The notes under the pieces: model-generated | Databases searched by the model: none | What the model was told of the DNA's origin: nothing | Seen by the model: the letters and a program-made list of their open reading frames with translations, nothing else | Assembly (NCBI GenBank): GCA_948146395.1 | Contig: OX411552.1 | Location: forward strand, 15,298,957 to 15,362,956 | Length of the DNA: 64,000 bases | Source: Fragum whitleyi | Lineage: Eukaryota > Mollusca > Bivalvia > Cardiida > Cardiidae | Direction of reading: 5' to 3' | In this document: positions 21,122 through 34,066 of the stretch, one piece after another | Layout: each line of letters starts with the position of its first letter | Numbering within the stretch: position 1 is the first letter of the stretch | Made by a program: the position numbers and the translations under genes

Positions 21122-23639
21122 AACTCAATTACGAGACTTTGGTCGACCTCCGATGAAATAGGACATGTGTATCTTAGTTATGCCTTCTATCAAGTAGATG
21201 TAGTACTATAGGAAAAATACAAAAGGGTTTTTAAGTTAAAATTAACTAATGAAACAGAGAACCAATTTCCTACAACGATGATTTGTAATAATACTGGCGA
21301 CAAGAAAAAAACGCACCAGTAGAAATTTGACGTTTTTTCATTTGGGAAATCTAGGCAAATTACATGATGAAAAATTAGTCTACTTATCAAGCAAGTTTTA
21401 CTCTTGTTGAAATGAAAACAGTCCCAATAGCGAATCAACCCGCAGGCAGAAGCGATGTTTAAATCGCGACGTCAAAAATGGCAGATAGAGAGGGGGAGAC
21501 ATAGAAAAGTGAAGACTAGCAAATTAAAAAAAAAAACAACAACAAAAACATCTCACTTGCTGGGGGATCAACGCCTAGCTGCAAAAGGCGTAACTACAAT
21601 TACGCACGTTAAGCAAAGGCGTAATACAAATAGATCTCGTTTCAAAAATATCAGTGATAAATGATCATTACATGGCGACTAACGCTTGATTAAGCTGTAG
21701 TTACGATGTTTTGATTATTCACCATAGCTCAAATCATAAAAATGGGGGGGGGGGGCGCCCCGATTGGAGGGCATTTACCTATTTATCCTAAATATTCTTT
21801 GAAATTGGTGGTCTCCTGAGTGCGTATAAATCTAGAAATCTTAAATACGCCTACGCTGCTATAGCGTAGCCCTTTCTCTAGTCGCGAAAGATGTAAAAGG
21901 CTTATCAGAGAGAATATACGGTATAGCAGGTAAGATAACCCTCTTGTAGTGTTGGGTAATCGGTTTCAAATCATAATCAATTATCGGTTTTTAGTCGAAA
22001 GAGTACAATCAACTAATGATCGATACAACAATAGGTTTCTTAGAAATCAATGCAATTCTCAATGACAGTACACTATGGCAAAATAAGGTATGTTTTAAAA
22101 CTTCTTATCTTTCTTTTTGATATGGATTATGAAAACTTGTGACCATGATGTATGTTGTAACCATTAGCATATTACTAGAATGGAACTACACTCAATCATC
22201 GGTAGTCAGTGACCACCGATGATTAAGTGTAGTTCATTATCAAGGTTGGTTTAAAATAAATTGTTTTTCTCAAGTAAAAGGATGTTACCAGAAATAAAGA
22301 AGTAACGCAGACTTAATAAGTGACATTAATCTTTCTTAACCTTTAATGGCAGCAATTAGCAACTTAACTTACCGATTAATCGATTATAAGATTTCCTAAT
22401 CGATAGTTGCCCAAACTAACTGATTATCGATTATTTCGATTAATCAGCCCACCACTACCCTCTTGCACTCGTTTCAATCGATTGCTGTTCCGGTGATTCT
22501 TTTGATATCTTCTTTAACAATATAACTTTGGTAAGCTACGCACCTGCATCCGATTACTTGCTCTTTCAATGCGTCACTTTGAATGGATGCGCCATACGTA
22601 CGCCTTTTAGCCGTTACTGTTTCGATGAATTAGTACTCTGACCTAGATGCCGATCACAGGAAAACGTTAGTCTGAATTTGGATGCGACCCAGTCCAAAAA
22701 TAGCATTTCATTCCGAGGACGGAATTCTGTACTAAGGAAAACGTTGTAACACGTTTAAAAAAAAAATGTTATATTTTAGCTGTAATTCATCTGGAACTGT
22801 TTTATTCTTTTTGTCAATTCTTTGTTAAGGAAAGTCATTAATTTGAAGATGTATCGTATAGAAAAACTTGTTATAAAGATATAAGTAGAACTCTAATTGA
22901 TGTTATTGTCACACGTTACGCGATAACAACCAATGTTTGGCATGCGAAAAGGGTTGTCTATGGTGTAACCATGCACGCATTCTTCGCAGGCTTACTTTTG
23001 TTGAGTCGTTTAGCTTTCCTTTAGGATTATTTCAAACGTTGAATAGTTGTAATTTTTGGCCTTGTTAAGCAGACCATAGGGAACAACCCTCTATCCTGAA
23101 AATTGCCTGGGAAAAAGATAATCGAGTAAAAAACCGAACAACGTGTGTACAACGTAGCTTTATGTGCTCACTGGCGCGCAAAAAAGGTCTAGTATGCGTC
23201 ATCAACTTTTATGCGACACGATGTGCTTCGTGTGGTCTACGCAGTGCTTGCATATCATTAAGCTGTGCTAAAATCAAAGTACTGATAGTATTGAAGGCGA
23301 GGGAACTGAATAGACAAACAACACACGAGGCCAATTTTCTGAAATATAATCTTGATTATTCGCTTTGTCCTTATCACCAGATCTATTCCTACTTACCACT
23401 GCCAAAATCACTGCTGCGTTAAAGATACATAGATTTTTATATTTGATCTTGACGGATGGCATTGCTAATAGTGAAAAAAAGAAAATGCTGCTAACTAACA
23501 CTTTCTCCTTTCTCCCTAGTATTATCTACCCTTTCTGCTACAAATTTTACTAATTTGCGCACATATTGTGTATTTAATCTGAAACCCTTTACAATTTCGA
23601 CCTAAATATTTGTTGGCTTTTAATGGATTAATCTAAATT
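21122..23639. other. Intergenic, AT-rich, with small hairpins
   Basis: No gene is recognised. Visible structures: a half-copy of the GCTGTAGTTACGATG motif at 21690-21712, a G12 tract near 21745, and a hairpin GAACTACACTCAATCATCGG..CCGATGATTAAGTGTAGTTC (22181-22230). CGATTATCGATTA-type repeats flank that hairpin at 21960-22010 and 22375-22445 and may form the outer part of the same element. Confidence 0.4.
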
Positions 23640-23665
23640 AGAATCAAAGCACTGAAAGTACTGAT

Positions 23666-25000
23666 GGTGGACGTTTCTGTTGGCATACTAGAGTGATTCT
23701 TCCATTTGTTGAGAAAAGATAAAAAGGAAAATGACCTGACCGAAGTTCGCATCTTGCTTCCGATATGCAATTCTCACCATATATCGTCGATCGTCAACCA
23801 AAGTCCTGTAATTAAGGTTTCAATAACTTTCGCCACTATGCCGGGTGTAGTTTAAAGAGTGATTGTCTGATCCATTCGGTATAAAAGGAAAGAAATGGAA
23901 ATTAGATGATCTAGGTTATTATTCTTATTTTGTAATGCTAATAGTTTCATCGTAATCTCATAATACAAATTATGTTGTTATCTGCTTAAAGAATTCTATA
24001 AAAGGATAATAATTAATTGTTCCGCGATTTTCATTCTCAAAAAGAGAAAGAAAGGGTAAGTGTTTATATGTACACGTAAACAAATTGCAGACACTCATTC
24101 GAGATTGGCTGTCGCGTGGTGAAAAGTAAAGTAAAACCCCTTTACATAAACCTTTATCGCACGACCTGAATGCTCTACTTTACGTGCCCGGGTTGTATCA
24201 TGTATATTCTGGATTTATCATTGTTTTATATACATAAGTAGTGTCAGGGGAGATAACCATTCCAGTAAACTTTTTCGTAAACTTTAATTGGAAAGTCCTT
24301 GCCCCTTTGAGGCATCGGACAAAAAAGTACATTATAAAGAATTATAAACAACAACAAGTTAACAACATAATCAAAAGAAAGAAAAGAAATACAAACAACA
24401 AAATATGACTAGAAGATGGAAAACGGAAATATGTATTTAGGTAGAGTAAGAAAATGCTAAGTAATAGCATTCTCTCCCTCAATCCAAACACTCATACCAA
24501 ATCTTCCCATTGTTTTGAATGGTTTACTACATGCACATATCTTGGCAATTTTAAAGTTTGTTGAATCACTACATGCATGTCATTGATGTCGCTTCGAAAC
24601 ATCGCAACTGATACACATTAGTATAACAAATGCAACGCCCCAAAACAACATCAATGAGTAATTCCATTCACCAACTTTTCATGAGTGACCTCCCATGGAC
24701 CATTGGGAAAGAAGGGGCAAATTACTCACTCTGCCTGGAAAGTAGTTCTACGCAAGCAAAACGTTCACCTGACCCCAGAAGTACACATGAATTCACACTT
24801 AAAAGATGTCTTTGATGTTTCAACATGTTATGTAGAACCCTTGTTTCTCTCCATTTTTAAAATGCATAGTTGTCAGACGGATACAATTCTTGAAAAAGAG
24901 TAAATTGGATCTTAGTGAGCTCTACTGTTTTGAAAACCTATTAACATCTGACAGGATTGTTCTAACGCGGTATTAACACTGGTGAACGTAAACGTCCACC
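23666..25000 (+). mobile_element. 1.3-kb TIR element (GGTGGACGTTT), copy 1
   Basis: Bounded by GGTGGACGTTTCTGTTGG and ACGTAAACGTCCACC. An inverted, internally deleted partner is at 55748-56617; matching segments include CATACTAGAGTGATTCTTCC, TTTATCGCACGACCTGAATG and GTCAGACGGATACAATTCT. The similarity continues ~25 bp outside the left end (AATCAAAGCACTGAAAGTAC), so the true border may be 23640. No transposase frame is visible. Confidence 0.6.
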
Positions 25001-25028
25001 AAAAATTCAAAAGCTTTGTCCCATCCTT

Positions 25029-25260
25029 TAACCCTTTAACAGACGACAAAATTTTAGACTAGGCCAACTTGAAACAGGTTGCAGAGAATAAATCAACATG
25101 AGTGTAATTTGATATACATATATATCTAGGATAGAAATTAAAAAAAAATAATGAGGTATGAGTAAAGGGTGGATAATATTGTGGGAAAGGGGGAAATTGA
25201 CCCTATCAATTTCTTGTGTTCTCATACTAAAATACAACTTCTTTATTCAATTCAATGTAA
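25029..25260. repeat. Possible diverged TTAACCCTTT element
   Basis: TTTAACCCTTTAACAGACG opens a stretch with GGGGGAAATTGACCC..TCAATTTCTT near its middle, recalling the TTAACCCTTTCC MITE, but the right terminus is not found. Confidence 0.25.
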
Positions 25261-26054
25261 AAGAAAGAGCCGACGAGCTTGTGCCCCTAGAAAAACAGCA
25301 TTACTACGATAATTGGACGGAATGATCGAAGGGATAAATTGACTGGCTAGTAGCAAACCAATCAACTCAACAAAAATTTTAAAAACGCGAGTTGCGCCTG
25401 TCTGCAAAGCGGTATCGGGCGTAGTAATCTATACCTTGGGAATTAGTTGTTTTTGGCGGACTCAGCGCTATATAGTGAGCATACCTTTCGACATTTTTCT
25501 TTTGAAGTGTGGTCGGAAAGTGGCTTACCCTGGTGTCCCTCGCCTAAAAAAGCCCTGCTAAAGAAATTAAAAAATTGAAGTGCATGCCCTCAAATGTCAC
25601 CTTGCCTCTTTATAAACCAGGCCTTAAGCACTTTAAGCGCTTTGATTTAGTATGACTTTATTCATCTTTAAATCCCGAAATGTTGCGCGACAACTGGTTC
25701 ATTTCAATTAAGCAGACTCGAAAGGGATGAATCAACAAGTGGTAAGAACTTGTATCCCAACCGATGTAAATAAAAAAAAGCTTAAATCAAACCACCTCTC
25801 GCTGTTTATCACTGCTTGATCTGTGCTTAATTCCTTTGCAATAAGTTGCAGTGTCTATTCTAGGAGGGGGATTACGCATTTTGGCACATACTTTTGCAAA
25901 GTCCACCTGTTTGAAGCTGATGGGGGATTTTTTACACAGAGAAAGAGCAGAAATTCCCATCTTTTAGGCAATTTTGCCTATTCATTAAATTTCCCCTACT
26001 TTCTGTATCTAAGAGTAGATACTGAGTTGTCCATTACAATTACGGGATCGGAGC

Positions 26055-26306
26055 CTGTTTTACTAAACATCTTACGACCATTTTATTTTTCGTAAGTCGA
26101 AATTTAAAGTTGTTTCTACAGTAGTGACTCATTTTGTAATTCTGCTATGCATCAACTCATTGGAGTCGTCGTCTAAAGACGATTCCAATAGAAGACGATT
26201 CCAATGAGATATTGCAAGACAGAATCTTACAATAGATGAAAATACCAGGTGCGATTTAAAATTTTGACCAACGATTATTTTTTTCGTAAGAAGTTAAGTA
26301 AAACGG
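26055..26306. mobile_element. MITE with CTGTTTTACTAAAC ends, copy 1
   Basis: Left CTGTTTTACTAAACATCTTACGA, right CGTAAGAAGTTAAGTAAAAC; inner pair GACGATTCCAAT..ATTGGAATCGTC-like. A second copy lies in intron 3 of the PH/PTB gene (51815-52004). Confidence 0.55.
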
Positions 26307-28116
26307 CCCGTGGATGGCCCCTTTTCTCCCGACAGGGTACAATTTTTACTCGTATGCCTACGTGTACTTGATGTTGATAGTCATTATGTACAATACCTGG
26401 AGGATATACAGGGTTTCAATAGGCGAGAAAAATGTCGTAACTACAGGATTGTTCAAACTGTATTTACGACGTTTTGCTCACCCCTTAGGATAATGTACAA
26501 TTTCTGCCAAGACAACGATTAATAACAAGCGATCTTTATCGTTCAAGGAAAAGGGAGTGGCGATCATATTCATTTAATAACAAAATAAAAGAAAATATAA
26601 TTTCCTTTTTCAACGCATGGAGATACACCCTATTTTTAGAAGCCCGGGATTCTTTTATTCTTCTACTGGGCTAATTTTGATTATACACGCAAAAGCTAGA
26701 TTATGCCGGAGTTCTATGAAACATTATACAATGTACTTGTATGAGGGGGGGGGGGGGGGGGGGGGCTAAAATGACGTATCCACAGATGTTGAAAGCTATA
26801 GCTACGATACTTTTAATAGGCGTAGCTAGAGTTTTGAATGCCTTACGCATTTCGAATGCGACCACCAAGGAGTATATATAAGATAAATGCGATATGTGGT
26901 TGTAACTAAGGACTTATGTCCTCCACCCGCTCCCCGTTAATATGATTTGAGAGTTGTCGGATAATCAAACATCGTAACTACAGCTTGAATAAGCTGTAGT
27001 TTCGATGTCATGATCATTCATCAACGAGATTTTACGAAAGAGGTTTTATTTGTATTACGCAATTGCGTAATGTGCGTAATGGGCGCTACGCCCTTGACTT
27101 TTTTTGGCCACCAGCTACAACTTTTGTTTTATTTGTCTCGGTATTTTCAAATACTTTTGAGCCTATGCTTGGCATTTCCAACAACTATACGTGATATACA
27201 TGTACACTGATATATTTTCCTTGTGTAGTAGCAAGATCGTAGGAAAGAATGTAACAGAAAAAAAAAGTAACGAAAAAATACAGGAAAAAGTAACAGTTTT
27301 GCATTCAAAAACAAAAAATACAACTTAAGTTATTATAATGGTAAAAAAGAAGCACAACTTGATATTTTGAATTAAATAATAGAGCTTTAATTTCAATATT
27401 TTTGAATTCCTCATGTTGTGCATTTTTTTGACACCTTTTGGTGTTGTTCTTTCTAATTACTTTGCCTGTTAGTGATTTACAAATAAAAAAAATCGCCCTG
27501 ATCTAATCAACGACAAAAAAGATACCATACTCGTCTTTCAGTAGATTTTTTTATATTTTTTGTGAAAAAAATCAGTCATTTTTGCTCCGAGTAAATACAT
27601 GTATAACTTTGTTCTAAGCTAAAGAAAATCAAGGATATTTACATAGATACATTAACGATTCTAGGACAAATCCCTCTCCAGACATAATCTCTTTTTTCTT
27701 TCTTTCTTTCATAATTTCTTTTTTGACAGAGCGAAAAAATCCCCTCGGCCATTTCCTAGGGCGGACATAAGTCACCGAATATATGTTTTTATGCGGAAAA
27801 AGTCCCCTACATCATTTTTACATGGAGGACAATAGCCCCTCGATTGAAACTACATGACCTCCCCAACCAGAATTGTGAAACGAACTTGGTTTGTGACCTT
27901 GACATGGTTGTGATACAAAAATAAGCTGTTGTTACGGTATGTCGCCAACCATCGAGATAGACGAAGCTTGATACTGATAAAATAAAATAAACAAATATTT
28001 ATCGGGGTCGTCTTCTTTCTTCTTTTATTAAATCAAACAAATTCAAAACTGTTTCTAAACAAGTAGTAAAATTTTCAGACAACAACATTCCTCTCTTGTC
28101 TTACAAAGTGGCAAGG
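26307..28116. other. Intergenic with homopolymer and short repeats
   Basis: Contains a G run of about 22 (26743-26764), a hairpin CATCGTAACTACAGCTTGAATAAGCTGTAGTTTCGATG (26971-27008), and CCCCT/GGGCGGAC motifs at 27739-27860 that reappear inverted at 29200-29410. No gene is supported. Confidence 0.4.
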
Positions 28117-28118
28117 TA

Positions 28119-28559
28119 CAGTTAACAACATCGTGAAATTGACAAGGTGAATAATTTTGGAAAGATTTTGGAATGAAATTGAATGAGTGTAATAAGTGAG
28201 TTTTGAGTGAAATTAAAGGGAGGTAATCCAATATCGCTAATTTTGTTGAGGATGAACAAATTAGCTACATTTAATACCTCCCTTTAATAAAATATGCACA
28301 CAAATTCTATGAATAGCGTCCCATTTCACCAAGAAGCAATCGGACGCTTATAGTTTTAATTATGTCTGTGAAATCATGATTTGTTTCAGCTATATTTATT
28401 TTGAATGTAATTGTCGATCTTATCATTTTGTATAGATTTTGGAGCTACAGTATGTGAATGGTTTGTGTGAGTGTTTGGAAGGAATGACTGGAGCGCTGAG
28501 CGATCGATTTAGAATTGTTTTGATTGAGATGGTGGTCAATTTTTAGATGTTACTAACTG
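28119..28559 (+). mobile_element. MITE, CAGTTAACATCGTG family, full copy
   Basis: Left CAGTTAACAACATCGTGAAA, right GATGTTACTAACTG (diverged). The body carries GGGAGGTAATCCAATATCGC, TACCTCCCTTTAATAAAATA, TTATTTTGAATG and GGAGCGCTGAGCGA. Related copies are at 29450, 33860, 41832, 44980 and 46710. Confidence 0.65.
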
Positions 28560-28658
28560 TGGCAGTGTTGCGAACAGTTTCACACGGCTTGGTTATAGAA
28601 AACATTTTTCGGTTTTTAATGAACCCGAATCAGCATTTCTTTTCGAAAATACACTTTA

Positions 28659-28961
28659 CACACCGTACAACCGGTTGCGGCGATGACAGGTGAGAGACAT
28701 ATCTTTCTGTATATTCAAAAAACTCATAATGCGCTTACAAAATTCAATTTTGTCAATGATTCATGGATTTTATCTACCGATTGAAGTTAGTGATCTTATC
28801 ATTTTTAGTTAATTGTGTGCGTTTTTGAATGGATGCAGTGAGTGTTTGTAATAAATGATTGGAGCGCTGAGCGAACGAATTCAAATGAATTTGATCGGAA
28901 TGATTGTCATTTTCATAAACCACACCGTACAACCGGTTGCGGCGATGACAGGTGAGAGACA
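28659..28961 (+). repeat. Direct duplication: 41-bp identical ends 262 bp apart
   Basis: The 41 bases at 28659-28699 (starting CACACCGTACAACCGGTTGC) are repeated exactly at 28921-28961. Between them lies a fragment of the CAGTTAAC MITE 3' half (GAGTGTTTG..GGAGCGCTGAGCGA). Confidence 0.6.
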
Positions 28962-29449
28962 ACTACGACAGCATCGGAACATTATGCCGCGGATACGGTA
29001 GGTCAAATAAATTTATTCGTGTAAATAAACGATTGAAGCTCTGGTATTCTAAAGCAGATAAATGACCGTGTAAGTGTTCCGGAAATCCTGTTCAAACCGT
29101 ACAAGGTAAGCCTCCCGCATCGACGGAGTCCTTTTGTAGGCAATCGATCACGGTCTACAGGGATTGGTGCTTGAGGCAAATCAAGTTGGCCTCATAATTT
29201 TGATAGAAGGGATAATGTCCGCCCTGTAATTTCAAACGATGGGATACCCCCCCCCCCCCACCTCCTATAAATATGATTAAGGAGATTTAGTCCGCCTTAT
29301 GAATTAAATTTAGGGGCTTTTTTCCAACTTAACAAATCGACGTAGGGGATCTTGTCCGCCCTATCAAAAAACAATGAAGCGGATTTTGTCGGGAGGGGAC
29401 CGTAAAATATGTTTGATGAGCAGCTTTGGTCTCGGACATGATGTCGTGG

Positions 29450-29665
29450 TACAGTTAATATCATTGTGAAATTGAGAAGATGAATGATTTTGAAATACTT
29501 TTTGAATTAAATTGAATGAGTGTATGGAGAGAGTTTTGAGTTAAATTAAGGGAGCTAATCCAATATCGTCAATTTTGTTCAAGATGAACACAATTAGCGA
29601 TATTAATCACCTGCCTTCAAAAATATGCATTGAGGTACAATTAATGTGGAAGAGACCAATAGCGT
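29450..29665 (+). repeat. CAGTTAAC MITE, 5' half
   Basis: CAGTTAATATCATTGTGAAATTG followed by AGGGAGCTAATCCAATATCG to CCAATAGCG matches the first half of the 28119 copy. The second half is absent here but a matching 3' half begins near 33888, after the LINE. Confidence 0.5.
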
Positions 29666-29669
29666 TTTT

Positions 29670-32600
29670 TGAGATAAGTGCATAAAGATTTGTTTCTATG
29701 GAAACTTTGTCTTAGCGCGATCTCAACGTTGTATATTTTTTAACGTTTAATTCAGAACTTTCGTTTTCATGACGTCGTTAAAATGACGATTTCGCGCGTT
29801 TTTCACAAATGACCCTACATCTTTAAAACGCTTACCGTGATCGTATTTAAGACGATTCAATTCAATGGAAAACACCAAAATGACGCCAAATAAATTGTGA
29901 ACATTGACATATAATCAGGAAATACTTATATTCGACAGAAACATGTGATTGAACCAAAGTCAAATTTTCAAAAATTTGCGGCCCGAAAAAAAAGCATGAA
30001 ACTTATTTTTCAAAAAAATTGGCCCGATGAAATTTGTCTAAAATTTGATATTTCTTTTTTCTATTTCCGTTTTATATGCTGGCATCTTAACGTGACGTTT
30101 CACCATATGGAATTTCTACAATAGGGGATCAAAGTTTATTACCCTAGCGTCGAAATTTCGAAAAAGACAACGCAGTACGTCGAAAAATTCGCTAAATTCT
30201 TTTTACATACTTCACTAAAAGTATTTTAAAGATTTCTGTATATAGAAAAAGTAAATGTCGAAAAGATTTTTTAATTTTTAAAACATTCATTGGGATTTTT
30301 CCAATTTTATTTGAAATGATATCACTGCTGTAATGGAAGATACAGAAATTTCGATCAAAATTCTTACTTGGAATATCGAAGGTTTAAAGAAATACGCTAC
30401 TAACTCTGAAATCATACAATATTTCTATGGTTTTGACGTAATCGGACTAAACGAAACTTGGTCAGACTATAACTTAGAGTTCGATTAATTTCTTCCAGGG
30501 TTTATTACTTACGATCATGTAAGAAAGAAGAAGAAATTAAGCCGTAATAGCGGTGGTATCGCAGTATTCATTAAAGAAGAACTAGTTAAATTGCTGAATG
30601 TTTCTCGTATATTCAATTCTGTTGAAAACTGTGTATTCTTGCATTTTAACATGTCTCATTTTTCTAATGTTAGAGATATAATTTTTTGCTTTGCATACGT
30701 TTCTCCAGAGGGCTCTCCGATTTATAAAGAATCAGAAGAAAAGGATGGTATAAAACTTTTACAAAACTCATTAAATGACGTTTGTTCGAGTTACCCCGAT
30801 TGTGCACTATTTCTTGCAGGTGATTTTAACGCAAGGTGTAAAGATTTTCTTGATTTCATACCTGAAGACTCGCTAGATGCAATCTTTGGTCAATCTGATT
30901 ATGAAGGCGATATATTCAATTTACCTAGAAAGAGTAAAGATGATACACGCTATAATACTTTCGGAATATCCTTAATGAAGCTGTGTTGCCTGTTTGATGT
31001 CCATATCGTCAATGGCCGATCTGTCGGAGACCCTAATGGCGAAATTACATGTATTGCAAATGACGGATGTAGTATGGTAGACTATAATATTGTCTCATCC
31101 GATTTGTTTAAACACATAGAAATGTTCCATGTCGAAGATAGGGACAACTCAGTACATTTTCCATTATACTGCACACTAAAGTTTAGACCGGTAGTCGTCC
31201 AACAAACTCGCGAAAATACTGGAAGTAGCGTTACTCAAGTTACTCGAAGATTAAGATTTATTTGGAATAATGATAAATCCTCAATTTTCTTTAATAACCT
31301 CAAAGAAGGGTTGCCAAGACTACGCCAGCCTAAATTTCACAATTCAAATAATGATATTTCAAATGTAGCCAATAATCTCATAAATATATATCAGAGTTCG
31401 GCACGGTGTATGCAAATTAACGATAAAATTTGCAAACCAGATTGCAAAAATGCAAAATGGTGGAATGATGAATGTGAACGTGCAAAATCCGAAAAAAATA
31501 CAGATCTACGTAACTACAGATTTAATAATGCTTTACATTCCCTTGAGAGATATATTTCAAGTAGAAATTATTTTAAAGGTGTCTGTAAAACCGCTTTTGG
31601 AAAGTCATTAAACAGGGCAAATCGACCCCTAAATCGTCCACTAAGAAATCTAAAGGTCTGAATGCCACAGAATGGTTCACGTATTTTAAGAATTTATTCA
31701 ATGAGGATGACCCGATTATAACCCCACAACCCGAGCGCGTCGACAGCAATAAGCTGGAAGCAGCTGCCCCACTAAACAATCCTTTCGAAATTTCAGAAAT
31801 TGTCTGGTCCATCCGTAATCTAAAATCTGGTAAAAGTCCAGGCCCCGACGGTCTAACTCCCGAATTTTTTAAACATACTTGTGATGAAATATCTCCCACC
31901 CTCACAGACCTTTTCAACTCTATTTTTGATCATGGGGAATTCCCTCATGATTGGGCTAAAAGTATTATTTGTCCTATTTTCAAGAAAGGCTCACGACTAG
32001 ACCCAAATAACTACCGGGCTGTTTCTCTAATAAATGTTGTCAGTAAATTGTTCGCTTCAGTTATCAACAAAAGATTGACGGAATGGTCAAATGAAAACAA
32101 CATTATTGACGAATCACAATCTGGCTTCAGAGCCGGATATTCTACTACCGATAACCTATTTACTCTGAATGCAATTGCTCAAAAGTACCTTTCTAAAACT
32201 GGGGGTAGGTTTTATTGTCTATTCATAGATTTTTCGAAAGCATTCGATCGAATAAAACACAACGTGCTTTGGCATAGCTTGCAAAAGAAGGGTATCCATG
32301 GTAAATTTTTACGTATATTACTATCGATATATGGGAGACTATCCGCGTGTGTCAAAACAGAAGCGGGAATAGAGTTATTTCCCTTGTACGGTCGGTACGC
32401 GATAAGGTTGTGTCAGCAGTCCCCAAATATTTTCACTCTTTATCAACGACTTGTCCGAGTTACTGCGAGAAAATTGTCAATCAGGAATTTTCTTAACAAA
32501 TAACATCCCTGACATTTTAAGTTTAATGTACGCAGACGACGTGGCAAGTTGCGCAGAAACAGTAATAAAATTACAACAACAAATAAATACAGTCGAACAT

Positions 32601-33886
32601 TTTTGTCAAAATTCGGGAATGAAAATTAATTTTGACAAAACTAAAATTTTAGTATTCAGAAACGGAGGCCCGCTACGAGATAATGAAAAATGGTTTTATG
32701 GGAATAAGCAAATTGACACGGTATCTTATTATCGTTACATGGGGTTATTATATACACCCAAACTAAAATGGACGAGGGCTAAAACTACTTTATCAGCACA
32801 AGCTCAAAAAAGTGTTAGGTCTATTCTGAATTACCAACGCAAGTTCGGCTATTTCGATCGGAAAGATATTTTTGACCTGTTTGACTCAATGGTGAAACCT
32901 ATACTTTGTTATGGTAGTGAACTATGGGGTTATGAATACGCTCATCAAATTGAATCAGTTCACGCCAAGTTTTGTAAGACTTTTCTTGGTTTACCAAACT
33001 TTGTCAACAACAGCATGGCGTTTGGAGAATGTGGACGACTACCTCTCTATACAACTTACTATGTCAATCTTATTAAGTACTGGTGTCGTTTGATACAAAT
33101 GCCTGATTTTCGTTTTCCGAGAAATAGTTATGTTATGCTGAAAAATCAGGATGAATCTGGTCGTATAAATTGGGTGACTAACGTTAAAGATTTACTATTC
33201 CGCTATGGCTTCGGTTTCGTCTGGTTATCACAAGATATTGGAGATGCATGCAGATTTATCAGTGTATTTAAACACATAATTACAGATTGTGCCGTGCAAA
33301 CTTGGAATAGTGATATTGATTCTTCAGGTAGATGTCATCTATATAAAAAGTTTAAGACTCAACTAAACGTAGAACGTTATTTATCATATGATATCCCTTA
33401 CTATCTAAGAAAAGCTTTGTCAAATTTCAGATGTGCTAACCATTCACTTAACATTGAAATAGGCAGACGAACAGGGATTGATCTGAACCTACGATTATGC
33501 ACATTCTGTAAAGAGCAGATTGAAATCGAAGCCATAGAGGACGAATTACATGCCTTCTTTGATTGTACACTATATTCCACTCTCCGAGATCAGTACGTAA
33601 AAAGATATATATCGCCAACAAAAGATAAAACATCGGAGTTTATCAGACTCATATCAAACACTAATCCAGTAATTATCAAAAACATATCAACCTTTATCTA
33701 TCACTTATTGAGAAAGAGAAAATCCGTAAGTCCACGGTAATGATTACACAGTTATCACATATAAACTTCTTCTTCCTGATACCTCACTTTCATCATATGT
33801 TTTCTTGTCATATAAAATGTATATGTGTAATGGGCCGGAGGCCTAAATCACAAATAAAACAGTTAATAAAACAGCTCCCACAAATA
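29670..33886 (+). mobile_element. Nearly full-length LINE (endonuclease + RT), inactivated
   Basis: Contains the broken coding region 30333-33740, ~660 bp of 5' leader and a short 3' region ending near AAATCACAAATAAAAC. The leader holds no open frame. On either side are halves of one CAGTTAAC MITE, each joined at an AATAGCG motif (29661-29667 and 33885-33891), which suggests insertion in that MITE with AATAGCG as a possible target duplication. Borders are inferred from this and may be off by tens of bases. Confidence 0.6.
30333..33740 (+). pseudogene. LINE polyprotein: APE-type endonuclease, reverse transcriptase, C-terminal CCHC
   Basis: The frame opens at ATG 30333 with ILTWNIEGL, an APE-type endonuclease start, then LNETW, GDFNAR and MVDYNIVS. 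RT motifs follow: SGKSPGPDGL, NYRAVSLINV, LFIDFSKAFDRIKHNVLW, GCVSSP and the catalytic YADD (32529-32540). The C terminus has a zinc-knuckle-like CTFC...HAFFDC (about 33497-33570). Damage: TAA at 30486-30488 after about 51 codons; a frameshift near 31600 (endonuclease frame to RT frame); another near 32383; and TAA at 32403-32405 just before GCVSSP, where many LINEs have a Gln. The part from 32406 to 33740 is open. Organisation fits CR1/jockey-like non-LTR elements; the clade is not decided. Confidence 0.85.
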
Positions 33887-34066
33887 GCGGATTTTTTATA
33901 CCGATTTTTATTTTGAATGTAGTTGTTGATCTTTTCACATTTAGTGATTTTGGAGCATTTTGGAATGGTTTGAGTGAGTGTTTGGAATGGATGAACGTAG
34001 CGCCGATTGATTGATTTAGAATGGTTTTGATCGAGATGAATGCCAATTTCACGATGTTATTAACTG
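33860..34066 (+). repeat. CAGTTAAC MITE, 3' half or deletion copy
   Basis: TTTTTATTTTGAATGTAGTTG to CAATTTCACGATGTTATTAACTG matches the second half of the family. A CAGTTAATAAAAC also precedes it, so it could instead be an internally deleted full copy. Confidence 0.5.
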
